Assembly (NCBI GenBank): GCA_937872085.1
Contig: CALMQK010000174.1
Coordinates: 1-10,921 of the forward strand
DNA length: 10,921 nucleotides
Direction: 5' to 3'
From: an uncultured euryarchaeote
Lineage (GTDB): Archaea > Thermoplasmatota > Thermoplasmata > UBA10834
Part shown: positions 7,261 through 10,921 of the stretch, piece after piece
How positions within the stretch are numbered: the stretch's first letter is position 1
How the letters are laid out: every line of letters starts with the position of its first letter
Made by a program: the position numbers and the translations under genes
Notes under the pieces: model-generated
The model's database searches: none
Seen by the model: only the letters and a program-made list of their open reading frames with translations
What the model was told of the DNA's origin: nothing

Positions 7261-8259
7261 ATGGACATGAGGTCGTTCGTAATCCGGAAGATAGTCTATC
7301 TGATCATAACCCTGTTCGCAATCATCGCATTCAACTTCTTCCTTTTCCGCATAATGCCCGGGGACCCGGCGAGGGTCATCGTTCCCAGAGGGGGAAGCCC
7401 TGAGCTCATCGCTGCCATCAGGGAGAGCTTCCACCTAAATGATCCCCTCTACCTGCAGTTCTGGTATTATCTCCGGGATACGCTCACGCTCAACTTCGGC
7501 CTAAGCTCGGCCCTCTGGAAGCAGCAGCCTATCACCGCTGCGCTCGCAAACCCGATCTTCAACACGGTCCTTTTGGTCGGCATCGGAACTACCTTGGCGA
7601 TCTATCTCGGCGTCGCGCTAGGCAGGGCCGCGGCATGGAGAAGGGGCAAACCCGTAGACACCGTGGGGATGGCGTTCGCGCTCGTGTTCTACTCGATGCC
7701 CACTTTTCTTTTCGCACTGGTGATGCTGATGATATTTGCAGGGGAGCTCAAGTGGTTTCCCATCGGGGGGCCATATGGTTTTCTCCCGGGGGATCACGTT
7801 CGCCATGACTACGCCTCGCTGTCATTGTTGGAAAAGATCATAAGCAGGGGTTATCACCTGGTCCTACCCGTGATCGCATTCACCATAGAAGTGATGGCCG
7901 AGTACGCGCTCATCATGAGGAATTCGCTGACGGATGTTCTTACGGAAGATTACATAGTAACCGCGAGGGCGAAAGGGATATCCAACGAGAACATACTGAA
8001 GAACCACGCGATGAGGAACGCGATGCTTCCTGTCGTGACCGTCGCGGCGATCAGCGTCGGGTGGGTGCTCGGCGGGGACATCATGGTCGAGATCGTGTTC
8101 TCATACGACGGTATGGGGATGGTCACATGGGAGGCCGTGAACGCACGCGACTTCCCCGTGCTCCAAGCCCTGTTCCTGTTGATGGCAGTGGCGGTCCTGT
8201 TCGCCAATCTAATCGCGGATATGATCTATATGTATCTTGACCCCCGGGTGACGGTTTGA
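7261..8259 (+). CDS. ABC peptide/nickel-type importer permease, DppB/OppB family
   Basis: One of the two membrane subunits forming the translocation channel. The 332-residue length is normal for the family. The N-terminus has a helix (about 8-30) and the family signature FFLFRIMPGDPA (26-37). Further helices lie near 100-122, 137-160, 198-218, 255-280 and 301-323, giving six. The cytoplasmic coupling loop that contacts the ATPase (EAA-type motif) is intact at about 229-255: EDYIVTARAKG followed by NHAMRNAMLPVV. The C-terminus YLDPRV is also typical. ATG at 7261 is preferred because GGGGG (7249-7253) lies seven bases upstream; a second in-frame ATG at 7267 is less well placed. The gene is followed after 10 bases by the DppC-type gene, so the two are almost certainly cotranscribed and probably form a heterodimer. 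Confidence 0.95.
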   Translation: MDMRSFVIRKIVYLIITLFAIIAFNFFLFRIMPGDPARVIVPRGGSPELIAAIRESFHLNDPLYLQFWYYLRDTLTLNFGLSSALWKQQPITAALANPIFNTVLLVGIGTTLAIYLGVALGRAAAWRRGKPVDTVGMAFALVFYSMPTFLFALVMLMIFAGELKWFPIGGPYGFLPGDHVRHDYASLSLLEKIISRGYHLVLPVIAFTIEVMAEYALIMRNSLTDVLTEDYIVTARAKGISNENILKNHAMRNAMLPVVTVAAISVGWVLGGDIMVEIVFSYDGMGMVTWEAVNARDFPVLQALFLLMAVAVLFANLIADMIYMYLDPRVTV

Positions 8260-8269
8260 GGGTGATGGG

Positions 8270-10018
8270 ATGAGCAACAGTTCTGAGAAGAATAAAGGTT
8301 CGAAGAATCTGAGGACGGCGCTGGTCGCGACGACCCTGATTCTGTTCGCCACACTCATGATGATGGGGGCTGTGATGCCTGCCCCCTCCGCGGCCACGTG
8401 GCCTCCTCCGACCCCTCTCCCCGGCTACCCGACGGCTTGCGCGGCAAACAACTCGGTCGTGATGCTGGGTAACTTCAAGAACATCACGGGCGACTGGGCG
8501 CTGAACGCATCGTCGTCGAAGAAATCCCTTCAGAGCGACCTGTTGTACAACTGGACATTCTTCGACAAAGTCAATGTTACCATCCTGGATGTCAAGGGTG
8601 ACTCTTACGTCTGGAGGAACGAGGGCATCTTCCTCGTGACCCTCAACGTAACGGACGCCGCGGGAAGGAGCTCGTTGGACCACATCACCGTGAAGGTAAT
8701 TCCGAAAGCACACGCGGGTGCAAGCAGGGAGATCATGGAGTGGTTGAACACCCTCGTCCCACTGGACGCCTCATCGAGCAAGTCTAATGGCAACATAACC
8801 AACTACACCTGGACCGTCTTCAACTACGATGATCGCGACTGGACATTGTACGGAAACGTCACGTCGTTCAACTTCTCGAGGCCCGGCACCTACCGGGTGA
8901 TGCTGACCATCACGGATGACCTCGGCTACTCGTCCTCTGACAACATGACGGTCCACGTTCTCAGGACGCCCACGTACTATGAAAAGCACTGGGTCTTCCT
9001 CTTCATCGATATCCCGATGATACTGATAGCATCGGCATGGTGCGCCTTGAAGTACCGGAGGGACAAGGCGTTGGTCACTCCCACAGACGTGGAGAAGGCC
9101 AGGCTTCAAATCAAGAACCTGAGGAAGACCTGGAAGATATTCCGAGCGAACAGACTGGGCTTCGCTGGCTTCATCGTACTGATCGGATTCGTGTTGATGG
9201 CCGTCTTCGCCCCGCTCCTCGCGACAGTCCCACAACCCACTGTGCTCGAACACCGCGAAGCCAACCATCTCTACGAAACCCCACGGGTGCAGAACCCGTT
9301 GCCGCCCTCGCTCAAGCCATCGTACTACACGGGATTGACGCATCCGCTCGGCACCGACGTCATCGGACAAGACGTGTACAGTCTGACGCTGTACGGGTCC
9401 AGAGCATCTCTGGAGGTCGGGCTTATCGCCACCTTCATCTCTGTCCTCATCGGTGCCACCCTGGGTCTCATGGCGGGCTATTTCGGGAGGATTACCGACG
9501 AGGTCCTCATGAGGGTCACGGACTTCTTCCTCGTTCTGCCATGGTTCCCGCTCATGATCGTCATGATGGCGATCCTCGGTCAGAAATTCATCTGGGTGGT
9601 CATCGTCATAGGGCTCACGAGCTGGCCGTCGACAGCGAGGATCGTCCGGTCCCAGGTCCTCACGATCAAGGAACGACAGTTCATCGTAAGGGCGAAGGCC
9701 GTGGGCGCGAGCGACATGCACATAATCCAGAAGCACATCATGCCGAACGTCCTTCCCTTGATATTCGCCAACACGGTCCTGCTGATCGCCATCGCGATCT
9801 TCTCCGAGGCGTTCCTCGACTTCTTCGGGTTGGGCGACACCAGCGTGATCAGCTGGGGGGCAATGCTCGAATCCGCCTACGAATCGGCCGCGTTCTCTCA
9901 AGGAGCATGGTGGTGGATCGGCGCCCCAGGAGCCGCGATAGTCATCATGGTGCTCTCGTTCTCGCTCGTCGGATACGCCATCGACGACGTGCTGAACCCA
10001 AAGCTAAGGAGACGCTGA
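8270..10018 (+). CDS. DppC/OppC-family permease fused to N-terminal extracellular PKD-like domains
   Basis: Second channel subunit, 582 residues where usual DppC proteins have about 280-350. Residues 1-15 are basic; 16-37 form a signal or anchor helix; about 60-145 and 147-231 are two PKD-like beta-sandwich segments, each with late landmarks GxxxVTLNVTD or GTYRVMLTITDD followed by SS, D and a closing V-x-V strand; 241-260 is a second helix. A cytoplasmic linker (about 261-295) leads into a complete permease: first core helix 297-317, HPLGTDVIGQDVYS (358-371), an EAA-type loop around 469-499 (RAKAVGAS then HIMPNVLP), and a typical C-terminus DDVLNPKLRRR. The sandwich region holds several N-x-S/T sequons, consistent with an outside location. 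ATG 8270 follows GAGGGTGAT (8258-8266), a good archaeal ribosome-binding sequence at short spacing. No stop or frameshift separates the parts, so this is one fused protein. The PKD call is from pattern, not a profile search. Confidence 0.9.
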   Translation: MSNSSEKNKGSKNLRTALVATTLILFATLMMMGAVMPAPSAATWPPPTPLPGYPTACAANNSVVMLGNFKNITGDWALNASSSKKSLQSDLLYNWTFFDKVNVTILDVKGDSYVWRNEGIFLVTLNVTDAAGRSSLDHITVKVIPKAHAGASREIMEWLNTLVPLDASSSKSNGNITNYTWTVFNYDDRDWTLYGNVTSFNFSRPGTYRVMLTITDDLGYSSSDNMTVHVLRTPTYYEKHWVFLFIDIPMILIASAWCALKYRRDKALVTPTDVEKARLQIKNLRKTWKIFRANRLGFAGFIVLIGFVLMAVFAPLLATVPQPTVLEHREANHLYETPRVQNPLPPSLKPSYYTGLTHPLGTDVIGQDVYSLTLYGSRASLEVGLIATFISVLIGATLGLMAGYFGRITDEVLMRVTDFFLVLPWFPLMIVMMAILGQKFIWVVIVIGLTSWPSTARIVRSQVLTIKERQFIVRAKAVGASDMHIIQKHIMPNVLPLIFANTVLLIAIAIFSEAFLDFFGLGDTSVISWGAMLESAYESAAFSQGAWWWIGAPGAAIVIMVLSFSLVGYAIDDVLNPKLRRR

Positions 10019-10030
10019 GCCCCGAGAGAC

Positions 10031-10043
10031 CTTTCTTTTTCCC
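10031..10043 (+). terminator. T-rich terminator after the importer genes
   Basis: CTTTCTTTTTCCC lies 13 bases after the DppC stop codon. Pyrimidine/T-rich tracts of this type are common archaeal termination sites. Together with the convergent gene downstream, it suggests the transcript ends here. Confidence 0.5.
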
Positions 10044-10068
10044 GATGGCCATTTCCTATCATTCATTT

Positions 10069-10080
10069 GGAAAAAGGAAT
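10069..10080 (-). terminator. T-rich terminator after the methyltransferase gene
   Basis: On the minus strand this reads ATTCCTTTTTCC, about 47 bases after the methyltransferase stop (10127-10129). It faces the T-tract at 10031-10043, so the convergent pair has a termination signal on each strand within about 50 bases. Confidence 0.45.
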
Positions 10081-10126
10081 CAGCGGAAAGGGTTTGCAGC
10101 TCTTGGTATGGCCGAGAGGAATGAAC

Positions 10127-10921
10127 TCACTTCTTCGGTTCGGCCGCAAGCTGGGCCTGCCTCTTCCTGTACCACGCTAGGTAGCCCATGCCGAACTTGT
10201 CCTCGCCCCAAAAGAGCTTGGAGGACTTGAGCGCGGCCTGCATATCGGGGTCGTTCGGGTTCCCGATGAAGCAGGTCATGCCCTGGCCCGCGCACATCAA
10301 CATGAACGATGCGTTCAGGAGAGGCCTGTCTGGCAGCCCGAAGGAGACGTTGCTCAGCCCGCAGGTCGTGTTCACCTCGAGCTCCTCCGTGCACCTCCGG
10401 ATGGTATCGAGCGTCGCCTTCGCGCCCGACTCACCCGTGCTGCATGCAAGGGCGACGCAGTCGATGATTATGTTCTTCCGGTCGAGTCCGGCCCTCTCGG
10501 CCCTGTCGATGATCCTTCTCGCGATCTCGATCCTCTTCTCGGAGGTAGCTGGTATGCCCGAATCGTCTATGCAGAGGCCGACCACCGCCGCCCCGTACTC
10601 CGCAGCGAGGGGGATCACGACATCCATCCTCTTCGCCTCACCGGTCGTGGAATTTATCCCCGGTCTGCCCTTGACGTTCTTCAAGGCGACCGCGAGCACC
10701 TCGGGATCGGAAGTATCTATCCAAAGCGGGACCTCGACCGCGCCTTGTACGATCCGGAGCGCTTCGAGCATGGCGTGCTTCTCGTCGATGCCCGGGACTC
10801 CAACGTTGATGTCCAGCACATCGGCGCCGTTCGCCACCTGCTTCTTGGCCTCTCCTTCGAGTATCTCGAACTCTCCCGCCTTGAGCTTCGCGATGAGCTC
10901 CTTCCTGTTGGTCGGGTTGAT
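10127..10921 (-). CDS. Methyl-tetrahydropterin:corrinoid methyltransferase, AcsE-like (N-terminus cut by window edge)
   Basis: Pterin-binding TIM-barrel enzyme that moves a methyl group between a tetrahydropterin or folate carrier and a corrinoid protein. The frame continues past an internal GTG at 10837 to the window edge, giving 264 residues beginning INPTNRKEL; by comparison with AcsE only about 7-10 residues are missing. Visible motifs: LDINVG (36-41), IDTSDPE (68-74), GINSTTGE (88-95), IIIDC (151-155), GLSNVSFGLPDRPLLN (188-203). As I recall Moorella AcsE, its pterin-contacting residues D75, N96, D160 and N199 match D69, N90, D154 and N191 here, so the site looks intact. The C-terminal roughly 30 residues (from SSKLFWGED) form a charged extension. 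It does not look like MtrH. Its partner could serve a Wood-Ljungdahl or methylotrophic route; the window does not tell. It converges on the importer genes and is probably unrelated to them. Confidence 0.87.
   Translation of the reverse strand: MNPTNRKELIAKLKAGEFEILEGEAKKQVANGADVLDINVGVPGIDEKHAMLEALRIVQGAVEVPLWIDTSDPEVLAVALKNVKGRPGINSTTGEAKRMDVVIPLAAEYGAAVVGLCIDDSGIPATSEKRIEIARRIIDRAERAGLDRKNIIIDCVALACSTGESGAKATLDTIRRCTEELEVNTTCGLSNVSFGLPDRPLLNASFMLMCAGQGMTCFIGNPNDPDMQAALKSSKLFWGEDKFGMGYLAWYRKRQAQLAAEPKK

Noticed and set aside
8771..9901. 376-residue open frame antisense to the DppC gene
   Set aside because: Composition is extreme in Asp, Glu, Arg and His, with no domain pattern. It mirrors the codon structure of the real gene on the other strand.
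9037..10230. 397-residue open frame on the plus strand overlapping the DppC gene
   Set aside because: It is out of frame with a clear permease, Arg/His-rich, without recognisable motifs, and runs into the convergent methyltransferase gene. It is a shadow of high-GC coding sequence.
10838..10921. Starting the methyltransferase at the internal GTG at 10837
   Set aside because: The frame continues to the window edge with INPTNRKEL and a helix that belong to the family's N-terminal region, so the gene is edge-truncated and does not start there.
10277..10921. Loss of an active-site residue in the methyltransferase (IDTSDPE rather than a DSTN-type motif)
   Set aside because: On alignment with remembered AcsE numbering the functional Asp is the first D of this motif, and the N, D and N positions are also kept; the changed residue is not one of the four.

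Overview
The window looks like a stretch of an archaeal chromosome, most likely from an anaerobic Euryarchaeota/Thermoplasmatota-type lineage. That placement is inference. It rests on TATA-like promoter elements in the main divergent intergenic region, T-rich tracts after genes, extracellular proteins dense in N-x-S/T sequons, a peptide-binding protein anchored by a C-terminal membrane helix, and flanking genes of DUF362 Fe-S and methyl-pterin/corrinoid type. No rRNA, tRNA, CRISPR array or insertion sequence was seen.

Layout, left to right. (1) 1-183 (+) is the last 60 codons of a gene with a ferredoxin-like Cys cluster, probably the C-terminus of a DUF362-family protein. (2) 230-4528 (-) encodes a 1432-residue double-anchored surface protein. 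It has Ig-like domains and two diverged copies of a roughly 450-residue module that I do not recognise. (3) 4529-5097 is a long divergent intergenic region with a TATA-like element facing each way and a leader of about 120 nt before the next gene. (4) 5098-10018 (+) is a peptide/nickel-type ABC importer cluster: a family-5 solute-binding protein (5098-7107), a DppB/OppB-type permease (7261-8259) and a DppC/OppC-type permease (8270-10018). (5) 10019-10126 is a short convergent spacer with a T-tract on each strand. (6) 10127-10921 (-) is a nearly complete methyl-tetrahydropterin:corrinoid methyltransferase of AcsE type, cut by the window edge at its N-terminus.

The most unusual point is the DppC-type permease. 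It carries an N-terminal extension of about 260 residues: a membrane helix, two PKD-like beta-sandwich domains outside the cell, a second membrane helix, then a complete permease. Next to it is a tethered binding protein, and divergently placed is a giant duplicated surface protein. Together these suggest a cell-surface peptide capture and uptake assembly in which extracellular beta-sandwich domains may position the binding protein or link the transporter to the envelope. No ATPase subunits are encoded here, and the cluster ends after the DppC gene. A strong GNRA-capped hairpin lies between the binding-protein and permease genes and is well placed to lower permease expression relative to the binding protein.
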